A stretch of DNA of 64,000 bases from Edaphobacter sp. (lineage in GTDB: Bacteria > Acidobacteriota > Terriglobia > Terriglobales > Acidobacteriaceae). The stretch lies in assembly GCF_028283685.1 (NCBI RefSeq), contig NZ_JAPWKF010000010.1:372001-436000 (forward strand), written 5' to 3'. Positions 51,284 to 60,211 of this stretch are shown piece after piece (the stretch's first letter is position 1; each line of letters begins with the position of its first letter). The notes under the pieces were generated by a model, which saw only the letters and a program-made list of their open reading frames with translations, was not told where the DNA came from and searched no databases. The position numbers and the translations under genes are program-made.

Positions 51284-52783
51284 CTAGATGGCCTGTGATG
51301 GAGTCGCGCTCTTCATCGGAACCGTAACGCTTCCAAAACGGCAGACGATTCCAATCACCAGCCACAGCCATGTGTTTTCTCCATACTTTCCTGCCATAAG
51401 CCAACCACCAAGAGTGCAGGCAAGAATACCGGCGATCGGTAACGCAATATTTTGCGGAACGTTTTGGATCAGGTACGAAGCTCGCTTTGCCACGACAACG
51501 ATAATAAAGATGTACAACAATCCGCCGATCAGTCCCGTTGTCAGGAACATGTCGCTTATATCAATCTCGGAGCTACCCGCCGATGACGAATCTCCGCCCA
51601 ATTTAGCGGTTGCGAAGGTTGATCCCAAGCCCCTCCCAATTGGGTTGCGAAATCCATCCAGGAGTCCCCCCAGGAGCATCTGGCCATGTAAGTTCGCTGT
51701 AGAGTGCTTTGAATCGAAGGGATGGGCAAGCCCCTGCACCTGGTGTTGAGTAGACAGTCCTGCGGCTGTGTTGTCTTTGCTGTCTCCACCCGTGTCTTCA
51801 GAACTCGCCGCATGAGTAACAGAAAAAATGAGCGCCCCGAGACCAATCACCAGAGCGAATATCAGCCGAGGAACCCAGACCCTGGAATTGCGGCTACTGA
51901 CAGTCCAAGCAATAGCCATGCCGAAGACGGAAAGCAGAATCGATGTGCGCGACGATGATAGAAAGAGACCGAAAGCGATCAGGGGAACAAGCAGCAGATA
52001 AGGACGTTTCCCCGCGATAAACAATGCCATGGAGGCCACCAGGGACATCGAAAGAAGTCCCATAAACTCCACACCATTGACGGAGAAGCCAACAGCACGA
52101 AGAACTCCTGCGCCCAGATACATCGAATGGATATGAGAACCCACTTTATCTAGCCACGCCTGCTGCCAAGGCAAGTATCCGATGTACGTCTGAATGATAC
52201 CCATCATCGCTGCAATAACACCAAGCGCAACCAGCAGCGCAATCAGGCGACGCAACAACTGCAGCGATCCATACCTCCAGCCGAGCCAAAACCAGCAGAT
52301 CGGGATCAGATAGGTCATGGCGCCGCCAAAGCCAACGATCAACGGTCCCTGGATCGGATTGAAGATCTCCAGGGTCATGATCACCATCAACCCCAGCATG
52401 GCCTTCTGGACAGGATCTCGCAGCTTCAAATCCATCAGGATGGGAGCCACCATGATCAAACTGAATATGGGCGACACCAGCAACAACGGATCGAACGTGG
52501 GGATCTCGCCCGTGAAATCCATGATGCGTCGCAAATCACCCAAAAGAAATGCAAACGCCGGCACCACCACCAGACTGAGCGGCTTGTTCCAGTAGACGAT
52601 AAGAAAGAACAGGGAGAGGTAAATAATCCCTGCCACCAGGTTGTAGCGCCCATGAAATATCAGCCACAACCCGGCGAAGACCGCCGCCATGGTTCCCAAA
52701 AGAATCTTTACCGACCGCGGAATCGCAAAGGACCCAAACCGCCCGTCAGATCTTTCTGCTGTAATGCCCGACATAATCTGCAT
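51284..52783 (-). CDS. O-antigen polymerase/ligase-like membrane protein (Wzy/WaaL type)
   Basis: 499 residues (an ATG four codons in, MSGITAERSD, is an equal start) with about twelve helices and a large periplasmic loop at ~320-400 rich in Ser/Gly/His. LFLSSSRTSILLSVFGMAIAW on the cytoplasmic side of the loop matches the PF04932 Wzy_C region with its conserved Arg. Proteins of this fold either polymerise repeat units or join glycan to an acceptor; sequence cannot tell which. With the Wzx-like flippase at 40013 it completes a Wzx/Wzy-style export set, although no chain-length regulator or outer-membrane channel gene is in the window. Confidence 0.8.
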   Translation of the reverse strand: MQIMSGITAERSDGRFGSFAIPRSVKILLGTMAAVFAGLWLIFHGRYNLVAGIIYLSLFFLIVYWNKPLSLVVVPAFAFLLGDLRRIMDFTGEIPTFDPLLLVSPIFSLIMVAPILMDLKLRDPVQKAMLGLMVIMTLEIFNPIQGPLIVGFGGAMTYLIPICWFWLGWRYGSLQLLRRLIALLVALGVIAAMMGIIQTYIGYLPWQQAWLDKVGSHIHSMYLGAGVLRAVGFSVNGVEFMGLLSMSLVASMALFIAGKRPYLLLVPLIAFGLFLSSSRTSILLSVFGMAIAWTVSSRNSRVWVPRLIFALVIGLGALIFSVTHAASSEDTGGDSKDNTAAGLSTQHQVQGLAHPFDSKHSTANLHGQMLLGGLLDGFRNPIGRGLGSTFATAKLGGDSSSAGSSEIDISDMFLTTGLIGGLLYIFIIVVVAKRASYLIQNVPQNIALPIAGILACTLGGWLMAGKYGENTWLWLVIGIVCRFGSVTVPMKSATPSQAI

Positions 52784-52821
52784 GATGCGATCCCGTTTAC
52801 CTAGTTAAGTATATGCTGCCG

Positions 52822-53925
52822 CTATTCCAGGCCCGGCGTCATTGGCAGTGGTGCAGGTTGGGGTTGCAGGGTACGGCGCTTCGCTCCAAGCCCAAGCGCC
52901 GCCAGCAAATCAAATCGCTCCAAAATCATATGCAGCGCAAGCGGCAGCACGACCCCGGCTATAGTGCCTGCAATCAACTGGGGAGCCCAGGCAACGACAT
53001 GGGCACGCTCCAATGCCGCACGCACTGCTGCCGCCACCAGCACATGAAAGATGTAGATCGTCATAGACGCTCGCCCGAGAATGCCAAACCAGTCGGCAAA
53101 AGCAGAGGAGCCCTCCACAACCAGATGGCTCAGACTAACCATCAGCACAACGCCGGCTGCCGTCACAGGCCAGGACCAGATAAGCTCAGGCCGACCGTGC
53201 GATAGACCGCGACACACATGCGACAGCGCAAGCAACGTTACAAATGAGCACGTCGCCCATGCCAACGCCACGATCCGGTTTGGCTGCCAGCGCATCAACC
53301 TCTTGCCGATGAAAATACCGGCCAGATAAAAAGCCAGCGATGGACAGAGCGTTCCCGTCAGGCCATACGGTGAGAGCCTGCCCTGCGCGATCAAAACTGC
53401 TCCCCCCACTCCTGCAGCCATCAAAGCTGTCAATAACCCGCGACGCGCTCCCGTAACAAAGGCAAGAAGATGGCAGAAAAATAGAACGAATAGAAACCAG
53501 AACTGCTCTACAGGAGCCCAAAGAATTGTGAGTAGTGTGATCGGCGAATGAACCGTGTTCATTGTGCCCTTAGGCGCCAGCAGTTTCAGAGATAGCTGGA
53601 ACCAGGACCACAGCAAATACGGATACGCAATCGTCATCAACTTGCTCTTCAGGAACGGCCATCGCCCCTTTGAGAGCGACCGATCTACCTGCATACCGGC
53701 AAGGATGAAGAACAGCGGCATGTGAAAGGTGTAGATCGTGTAGTCGGAAGCCCAGATGGGATTCGCGGTCGAAAGCATGTGAGCCGCCTGCAGGCCACGC
53801 AGCACATGGCCGTACACCACCAGCACAATGCCAATGCCGCGAGCAACGTCAATCCAGGCAATACGCTTTGGGGGAGTGGTCATGCCCTGCTTCCGTAAAA
53901 TCGCGGATATCTGAGGATCAAACAA
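52822..53925 (-). CDS. Membrane acyltransferase (fucose 4-O-acetylase-like), copy 4
   Basis: 367 residues; an internal ATG (MTTPPKRIAWID) is an alternative start. RIAWIDVARGIGIVLVVYGHVLRG carries His40, and YTFHMPLFFILAGMQVDRSL replaces the LSGYLI motif. Together with FLKSKLMTIAYPYLLWSWFQL these place it in the COG3594-type branch (fucose 4-O-acetylase and relatives), distinct from the OafA-like copies 1-3. About ten helices. It probably adds acetyl groups to the repeat unit. It lies 38 bp upstream of the Wzy/WaaL-like gene on the same strand. Confidence 0.9.
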   Translation of the reverse strand: MFDPQISAILRKQGMTTPPKRIAWIDVARGIGIVLVVYGHVLRGLQAAHMLSTANPIWASDYTIYTFHMPLFFILAGMQVDRSLSKGRWPFLKSKLMTIAYPYLLWSWFQLSLKLLAPKGTMNTVHSPITLLTILWAPVEQFWFLFVLFFCHLLAFVTGARRGLLTALMAAGVGGAVLIAQGRLSPYGLTGTLCPSLAFYLAGIFIGKRLMRWQPNRIVALAWATCSFVTLLALSHVCRGLSHGRPELIWSWPVTAAGVVLMVSLSHLVVEGSSAFADWFGILGRASMTIYIFHVLVAAAVRAALERAHVVAWAPQLIAGTIAGVVLPLALHMILERFDLLAALGLGAKRRTLQPQPAPLPMTPGLE

Positions 53926-54059
53926 TATGTCGGCGTCTTGTGGCGCAAAAATGCTCGCATGAGATAGCTACTCAATTTATAAGCCCTTACCTTGCTCGAT
54001 GACGAACGAACCGGCCAAATCAGTACTGACAACAACAGCGAAGAGGGCACCTGCTCAAG

Positions 54060-55235
54060 CTAGGCGCGTCCCCTGACGACTCCCTGATACCTCTGTTCCC
54101 TGCGGGCAAACAACCGGCGGAGCAGGCGGCGCGCAGGTTCCTCAACACCATAAAAACCTGCCGCTGAAAGCAGCATCAGCGCCACGCAATCGACGGCAAA
54201 CCGGCCCGGCACAGAACTCATTTGAAGCATGTCGCACAGATGATTGACTGCCGTCTTGCATGGCCATTGCAGGAGATAGATTCCAAAGCTGATCTGGCCG
54301 CCAATGATGAGCAGGCGCGTCGACAGCAACCACTGCAGTGGAGACTTTTCGGCGGCCAGGCAAAACAGTAGCACCGCGAAACCCAGAGCCGTCCACGCGG
54401 CAGCGCCGAGCAATGGCTGGGATAGCAGCCACAGGCAGGCCACCGTAGCGAGCATCGTAAGCACGCCGCGTCCTGGCAGCAGCGAAGCCGTGGGCCGCGC
54501 CGAGCGCATACGCAGGAAGAGGTTCCCCACGCACACACCAATCACGAACTCCGGCACATGCACCAGAGCAAGCGGAACGTAGTGCAATCCTCGCGTGTCG
54601 GTGTAGTTGATTCCGCCGGTCTTTCCCGCAACGGCAAGCGTTACCGCGAGCGCGAACGTCATCCATAGCACCCAGGTCCGGCGGCGCTCCAACCATTGCT
54701 GCATCGGCGGAAACAAAAGGTAAAAGAATGCTTCCGTTGAAAGTGTCCAGCAGACAAAGTTCCAGCTGGCAGCCATACCCATATTGAAGGGGTTCCATGA
54801 CTGCACCATGAACAACGTGGCCACGGCAGCAGAGATGGAATGCGGCGTCGTGTGATCGAAGATGCTGCTGAGCAGAAGAGAGACGGTGTAAAGCGGCCAG
54901 ACGCGCGCGAACCGCGCCTCCCAGAATCGCCGGTAGCCACCCGGACGTTCAATCTGCCCCTCGTAGGTGTAGCTGAGGATCAGTCCCGACAGAATAAAGA
55001 ACAGCGGTACTGCCAGCAGGCCGTTGCGAATGAATTGAGCTGCAGCCCAGAGATGCTTCTCCTCCAGAGCCACCGGCAGATGTGAGTGGTAGAAAACCAC
55101 GTAAAAGGCGGCAAAAAAACGTATACCGGTCAGTGCCGGCAGCGATGCGCGATGCGCAGTCAGCTCTCCGCGACGAGGCTGCACCGCAGGAACCTTATCT
55201 ACAGGTATGGAATGAGCGGTCCTAGCCAAGGCCAA
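54060..55235 (-). CDS. Integral-membrane O-acyltransferase (acyltransferase_3), copy 5
   Basis: 391 residues from a TTG at 55235 with GAAGGA 2-3 nt upstream, overlapping the preceding glycosyltransferase gene by 14 bases. Motifs: LPALTGIRFFAAFYVVFYHSHLP (Arg, His50), AVPLFFILSGLILSYTYEG, FWEARFARVWPLYTVSL and STEAFFYLLFPPMQQWL. About ten helices. The overlap implies co-translation with the glycosyltransferase, so it probably acylates the sugar that enzyme adds. This is an inference from gene order. Confidence 0.92.
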   Translation of the reverse strand: MALARTAHSIPVDKVPAVQPRRGELTAHRASLPALTGIRFFAAFYVVFYHSHLPVALEEKHLWAAAQFIRNGLLAVPLFFILSGLILSYTYEGQIERPGGYRRFWEARFARVWPLYTVSLLLSSIFDHTTPHSISAAVATLFMVQSWNPFNMGMAASWNFVCWTLSTEAFFYLLFPPMQQWLERRRTWVLWMTFALAVTLAVAGKTGGINYTDTRGLHYVPLALVHVPEFVIGVCVGNLFLRMRSARPTASLLPGRGVLTMLATVACLWLLSQPLLGAAAWTALGFAVLLFCLAAEKSPLQWLLSTRLLIIGGQISFGIYLLQWPCKTAVNHLCDMLQMSSVPGRFAVDCVALMLLSAAGFYGVEEPARRLLRRLFARREQRYQGVVRGRA

Positions 55236-56367
55236 TTTCCTTCAGCATCCGCGCTGCGATGGGCCGCGAAGTGTAGTGCTCCAGCGCCCAGATGCGTCCC
55301 GCCTCGCCGATACGGCGCACCTCGTCGGGATGATCGAGCAGCGGGCGCAGGCTCTCCGCCGGACGATCCAGGCTGACGGCGATGTAGTGCTTCATGGGCT
55401 CGGGCTGCGGTCCGTCGAAGAGAAAGCCGTTGCGCTCCATATCAAGATGCAGCACAGCCGTTCCCGCGGCAAAGGCCTCCCACATTCTCCAGCTGTCCCA
55501 CTGCGCGATCATCGTGCTGGTTCTGCCCAGCGACTTCATCACGCGGCGTCCCCACATGCAGGCCGGGCCTGCCTCCTGCTGGGGCACAGGCAGAAGAAAC
55601 CAGCCGCCGAAACATGCAGCCATGGTGGACGAAGCCATACGGCGATAGTACGCAGGGAAGTGTCGGCCCTCCGTCTGTCGCAACATCAGGTTGTCGTAAA
55701 GGTTGTTCTCCACCTCCGGGTCGACCTCTGAGCGAAAGGGGACGCCGGATTCGAGCACCGGCCTGACCTCCTTCTCCGCCCAGACCCGCACCGTATGAGG
55801 AAACTGCTTATGGCGAAAGTTCCAGATCAGGCCCTCGCGCGGCTCGTTCACAACCTCTGAGGCAGCCACCACGCTCGCTTCCGCGATGCGGTCGGAGATA
55901 CCGAAGACCATCTGGCGAAGATTTGCCGGGTAGCGGAAGCGTCGATTGCCGTGGGTCCGAAAGATCGCCGCAAAGCGCTCATACGGCTTGCTGTACAGAT
56001 CGCGAAGGTTGTCACCCAGATCTCTGCGGTCCAGAAAGACCGCTGGCACGGAACAGCTGGTGATCGCCACCGGCAGCGCGGGCGATCCCTGCAGCATGAA
56101 GTAATCTTCCGCAACGACCAGAAGATCGCAGTCAGCAGGCCGCGGAGCATCCACATCCCCCGGAAACAGGAATGGCGCATCCGGCTGAGGACGCCAGGTC
56201 TCTACATCGGAGACAATACGCCAGCCCAACGCCCTCAGCCCTTCGGCGAACAGAATCGCCTGGTGCGGATAGCCGAGAAAACGACCGTCCGGCGTACGGC
56301 CCAGGAAAAAGTAGGCAGTGCGCTGCTTCGTCGTTTCACTGGTAGCGTTCAAGATGGCCTGGCCCAT
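55222..56367 (-). CDS. Glycosyltransferase, GT-B fold (Glyco_trans_1_2-like C-terminus)
   Basis: 381 residues. The C-terminal half is recognisable: SLGRTSTMIAQWDSWRMWEAFAAGTAVLHLDMER, with the E-x-F-A-A-G-T nucleotide-sugar-binding pattern, then LLDHPDEVRRIGEAGRIWALEHYT. The N-terminal half (AYFFLGRTPDGRFLGYPHQAILFAEGLRALGW) is less typical and lacks a signal peptide. This resembles the PF13524 type of glycosyltransferase found in polysaccharide and surface-layer glycosylation clusters. Its last 14 bases overlap acyltransferase copy 5. It is divergent from the 1225-residue gene at 56534 with a 166-bp gap. Confidence 0.75.
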   Translation of the reverse strand: MGQAILNATSETTKQRTAYFFLGRTPDGRFLGYPHQAILFAEGLRALGWRIVSDVETWRPQPDAPFLFPGDVDAPRPADCDLLVVAEDYFMLQGSPALPVAITSCSVPAVFLDRRDLGDNLRDLYSKPYERFAAIFRTHGNRRFRYPANLRQMVFGISDRIAEASVVAASEVVNEPREGLIWNFRHKQFPHTVRVWAEKEVRPVLESGVPFRSEVDPEVENNLYDNLMLRQTEGRHFPAYYRRMASSTMAACFGGWFLLPVPQQEAGPACMWGRRVMKSLGRTSTMIAQWDSWRMWEAFAAGTAVLHLDMERNGFLFDGPQPEPMKHYIAVSLDRPAESLRPLLDHPDEVRRIGEAGRIWALEHYTSRPIAARMLKEIGLG

Positions 56368-56533
56368 GAGAGATATGCTCTTGTTTTACAGCATCAGGCG
56401 GAAAACCGCTGTCGCCGATGTACCTTCGCGAGGATAACTACCCACACGCAAGCAAACCCACGCAGCTGGCAATCGTCTCATCGGTAGACGCAGGTTCACC
56501 CTCAGGCCTGAACGAATTGGAGCGAAAGAACTT

Positions 56534-59500
56534 TTGCCCGATTACATTTCGAACATCCCGCAACCGTCCCAGGCTCTGTTAGCCGCATGTCGGGAGTTGA
56601 ATCACCAACCACGGTCAGGAACGTTCTTAGCATCCACCGCTACCCCCCTCATGCTGTTTGAGGCAGGCCAACCCGCCGGCAACTCACTGAATGCACAGAG
56701 CTCCGCCGCGCTGCTCGAAAATTTGCGTAAAGGGCAGCGGCTGCTCTTCACCTTCGGTGCCTATCCCGGTCAATCGGTGTTCTGGCTCAGCCGTGCGCTT
56801 CCCAGTACCGGATGGACTTCGCAGCAAAGGTCACCCGTATACGGTCCCAAGGGTCCGGTACCGCTAGTCGCGGCCGATCCCGACTTCTTCCATGGTGCAG
56901 ACCTTGAAGGCTTTGCCGCTCCCCTCGGGGTGGACATTCGGCCCGTCTCGGCAGTCGAGCGTGGACAGGCCCGCTATGAGCGCTATCAGATACAGCATCC
57001 GTTCGTGGGCTTCGACATCCCACCCCACAGCGATCTCTGGTCGAGACCACTGCTCAATCGCGACTGGACGGTCCGCATCTGCTACGACGATATCGCCCGG
57101 CTTCCGCTACTGGTGACGGGGCGCTACGGAGCCGGCCGGGTCGCCATGCTCTCCACATCTTCCTCCGCGCTCGGCGAATCGCCTGCCGCAAAAGATTTCT
57201 GGCGTGCCGTGGTTCGGTGGCTCAGCGAACCGGAGCCTGCGTCCCCCCCTGTCGCAGGCGTCAAGCCAACCCTCGCCATGAGCTTTCCTTCCTCAGGATC
57301 AGTTCGCTTAACCATCGGGAATCCTTCGAAGACGACCCTTCCCGTACAGCTTGTCATGCGAGCGCTTGATCGCAACGGAGCCATGCTGGGCGATGCAGCC
57401 GGAGAGCTGCTGAAGCCGCTCTCCCTGCCTCCGGGCCGCTCCACCGTACTCAATCTGCCACTCCCTGCTCCGGCATTGCCAGGGCTGGAGACCTACGCGT
57501 CCGAGACCAGCTTTCAGGTACGGGCAGGCTTACTCTCCGGCGACGGTTCTTCTCTGCTCGCCGAACAGCGCGCCGCATCTCCTCCGCCCCCTTTATCAAT
57601 AGAAGTGGCAATGGAAAATGTTTACTCCAGGCCTGTTCCCTATCCCGGGCCGGGAACGGACTCTCTGTTTGGTTTTCAGGGCCGCATGGGCCTCCCCGTG
57701 GCGACGTACGCTTATCCGCCCGGATCTTCCGTGCAAGGCACCGTGACCATTGCCCTGCAAACCTCCAATCTCGCGCCGACCGCAACAATAGAGGACCTCA
57801 CCCAGCCCGGGAATGCCTCCGTTATCGCTTTGAATGACCGCGGAGCCGGATTGCGCCGCACACCCGGCGATCATATCCAGGGGTATGGAACCTGGGTCGG
57901 GAAGCGCGATGTAGAAAACGTCCTGCGGCTCACCCTGCCCGAGCCAGCGCACATCTCGGCCGTCACGCTTGTGGCCAGCGGCGGAGGCGCCGTTCTGGAT
58001 GTGCAGCATAACCCCGGACGGGTTGCCATCGAACTGGACGGCCGTCCGGCAGCAATGATGGATGATCTGGACGCGGCTCTCAATCAGGGGAATGGACAGG
58101 TGCGAATCCAGCTCCCCCAGGGGGCTTCCGGCTCCACGCTGACGGTGCGGCTGCCGTGGGTTCCCAAGTGGATCAATCAGAACCGCGCGGAGCCGTGTCT
58201 GGCAGAGATCGCCATCGAAGGCAGGCGAGCATCGGAACCCGCACTGGCATCCCAAAGCGGCAAACTCACCGTGGTGCTCGTCGATGTGCTCCGTGGAGAG
58301 CGCACTCCCGTCCTCGCAAAGTCCATAACGCTGGGTGCAGGCCAGGTATTCTCCGAGCACGTGACAGCCACGCTTCCTCACTCCACCTCCCCCGGTATCT
58401 TTCGCCTGGAAGCTGTCTTTCACCCTGATAACGAAAGCGGTCCCGCGACCGCAGCGGCTCCTCTGCTCGCTATCGCTTCGCGCAAAACACTGACGCCAAT
58501 GAGCACCATTGCGAGTTACGCGGCCTTTGGGACCGGCCTTCTTGTCTCCAGGGGTTTCACTCTGTTCTTTCCACTAGCAACCGGGACATCCGAACCCGGT
58601 GGCGGATGGGGGCACTCGGACGATCTGATCTGGGCCTACAGCCGGCAGTTCAAGGCCATTCCCCCCAAGGCCAAAACGGCAGCCAACCGCCTGTACGCCA
58701 CGGAGACCGACATGCGCCACTACACCAATCCGTGGCATGAGTTCGGTAATGGCGAGCCCTTCTTTCAAACCGCCATCCCCTCGTTGATTCAGCAACTGAA
58801 GACTCAGCCTCGATGGGCTGCCGCGCCCACCGTCGTGCTGACCTTCGCGGACGGTTGGGGGATCGGTCCCGAATTAAGCAACTGCAATAGCTGGCAGGAG
58901 TACGTAGCCTTTGACAGCTATCTCCGCAGCAAGACCGGCAAGGGCATCAACGGACGCACGCACCCCGAGGTGGAAACCGCGATCCACGCCGAGCACGAGA
59001 ACCAGTGGCAGGCCTGGCAACTGGAGCGCTACGTGGATGCAGTTCGCTCCATACGGGCGGCCTTTAAGGCCGAGGGCAAAGATGTCGTGATCTATGGACA
59101 AGGCTGCCCGGTCATTGCAGGGGAGGCAGGCCGGGAGCTGGCCAAAACCATCCGCGGCATGAACGACGACACTACCTGGAGCATGCAGGACAACAGCCCA
59201 AGCCTGACCACAGGACGCACGCTGGCCTGCCTTGCCTTCAATCCGGTATGGCAGCTCAATGCACTGATGCCATGGGGTTTTGTCTCTCCCTTGTTCAACA
59301 ACTGGCAGTGGCACAATCCGATAGGCACAACCGAGCCAAGTCGTCGCCTGCATTGCAACAACCTCTGGCGTGCTGTCGTCTGGGCGGATGGCTCCTATGG
59401 AGGAGCGCATACCTACGGCTTCGGCAACAATGTAGGCACGCCCTTCAACATGACGACAGAGGAGTACCAGCAATGGTGGAACCTGCAGCAACGCGGTAAT

Positions 59501-60211
59501 CTGCTGCAACCCGAGTCTCCTCTTGGCGCCGGGCTCGTGATCAGTTCGCAGAAGAATGCCGATCCAGCATCGACTCGCTGGAACGGCATTGATCCCACGG
59601 CACTCCCTGAGGTGCGGATGCTCATGGATGCCTTCCGGTCGCTCGTGGAAGCAGGCGTCAGTCTCCCCTTCACCACGAATGCCTCCACGCTGAGTTCCTG
59701 GAAACCGACGCCGGGCGCATCGCTCATCGTATTGAACCTGCAGGATTTCAGTGCGGCAGAGATCGACGCTCTCAGTCATCTGCAGCAACGCGGTGTACGC
59801 ATCGCAGCCTTTGCCTCTCGCAGCTCTCTCTCTTCGGACGCTGCTTCTCTCTTTAAACGCCCGGGCTCGCTCCTGCTGGAAGCCGCGCCGACCGGCCTGA
59901 CGCACCCGCAGGCGCTCGAGCTGGCATCCCGGCTCATCCCAGCGCTCGAACTCCCGCTCACGTTCTCGACGGGCTTCGCGGGTTACGGCTTCCGCTGTCA
60001 GGATCTCAGCATGATCGTGCTGGAAGACTGGCTCGAACAGGCACGGGCCGCAACGGTCCGGCTTCGCAAATCAGCAGGAGCCCAACACGCCTCCGCATCC
60101 AACCTCAACGATCACAGCACACTCACGTTGACCAGCGACGGCGAATTCTGGAAGATCACCGTCCCCATGCGCTCCGGGGACGCAGCTCTGCTGGCGGTAC
60201 GGGAGGCCTGA
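56534..60211 (+). CDS. Large putative glycoside hydrolase-like protein, unrecognised family
   Basis: 1225 residues from a TTG at 56534; the frame is open 96 bp further up but has no ATG or GTG. No signal peptide is visible. Residues ~40-235 recall a class I glutamine-amidotransferase-like fold (LRKGQRLLFTFGAYPG ... LLVTGRYGAGRVAMLSTSSS ... FWRAVVRWL). Residues ~420-560 look like beta-sandwich carbohydrate-binding modules (VLRLTLPEPAHISAVTLVAS, QVRIQLPQGASGSTLTVRLPW). Residues ~650-1130 resemble a TIM-barrel hydrolase (VVLTFADGWGIG, AIHAEHENQWQAWQLERYVD, DVVIYGQGCPVIAG, ALMPWGFVSPLFNNWQW, VVWADGSYGGAHTYGFG). A small sandwich ends it. The gene is coupled to the Tat protein that follows. A glycan-lyase/hydrolase role is inference. 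Confidence 0.7.
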   Translation: MPDYISNIPQPSQALLAACRELNHQPRSGTFLASTATPLMLFEAGQPAGNSLNAQSSAALLENLRKGQRLLFTFGAYPGQSVFWLSRALPSTGWTSQQRSPVYGPKGPVPLVAADPDFFHGADLEGFAAPLGVDIRPVSAVERGQARYERYQIQHPFVGFDIPPHSDLWSRPLLNRDWTVRICYDDIARLPLLVTGRYGAGRVAMLSTSSSALGESPAAKDFWRAVVRWLSEPEPASPPVAGVKPTLAMSFPSSGSVRLTIGNPSKTTLPVQLVMRALDRNGAMLGDAAGELLKPLSLPPGRSTVLNLPLPAPALPGLETYASETSFQVRAGLLSGDGSSLLAEQRAASPPPPLSIEVAMENVYSRPVPYPGPGTDSLFGFQGRMGLPVATYAYPPGSSVQGTVTIALQTSNLAPTATIEDLTQPGNASVIALNDRGAGLRRTPGDHIQGYGTWVGKRDVENVLRLTLPEPAHISAVTLVASGGGAVLDVQHNPGRVAIELDGRPAAMMDDLDAALNQGNGQVRIQLPQGASGSTLTVRLPWVPKWINQNRAEPCLAEIAIEGRRASEPALASQSGKLTVVLVDVLRGERTPVLAKSITLGAGQVFSEHVTATLPHSTSPGIFRLEAVFHPDNESGPATAAAPLLAIASRKTLTPMSTIASYAAFGTGLLVSRGFTLFFPLATGTSEPGGGWGHSDDLIWAYSRQFKAIPPKAKTAANRLYATETDMRHYTNPWHEFGNGEPFFQTAIPSLIQQLKTQPRWAAAPTVVLTFADGWGIGPELSNCNSWQEYVAFDSYLRSKTGKGINGRTHPEVETAIHAEHENQWQAWQLERYVDAVRSIRAAFKAEGKDVVIYGQGCPVIAGEAGRELAKTIRGMNDDTTWSMQDNSPSLTTGRTLACLAFNPVWQLNALMPWGFVSPLFNNWQWHNPIGTTEPSRRLHCNNLWRAVVWADGSYGGAHTYGFGNNVGTPFNMTTEEYQQWWNLQQRGNLLQPESPLGAGLVISSQKNADPASTRWNGIDPTALPEVRMLMDAFRSLVEAGVSLPFTTNASTLSSWKPTPGASLIVLNLQDFSAAEIDALSHLQQRGVRIAAFASRSSLSSDAASLFKRPGSLLLEAAPTGLTHPQALELASRLIPALELPLTFSTGFAGYGFRCQDLSMIVLEDWLEQARAATVRLRKSAGAQHASASNLNDHSTLTLTSDGEFWKITVPMRSGDAALLAVREA

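Noticed and set aside
58874-59905. 343-codon minus-strand open frame
   Set aside because: Antisense of the large hydrolase-like gene, with no domain or ribosome-binding site.
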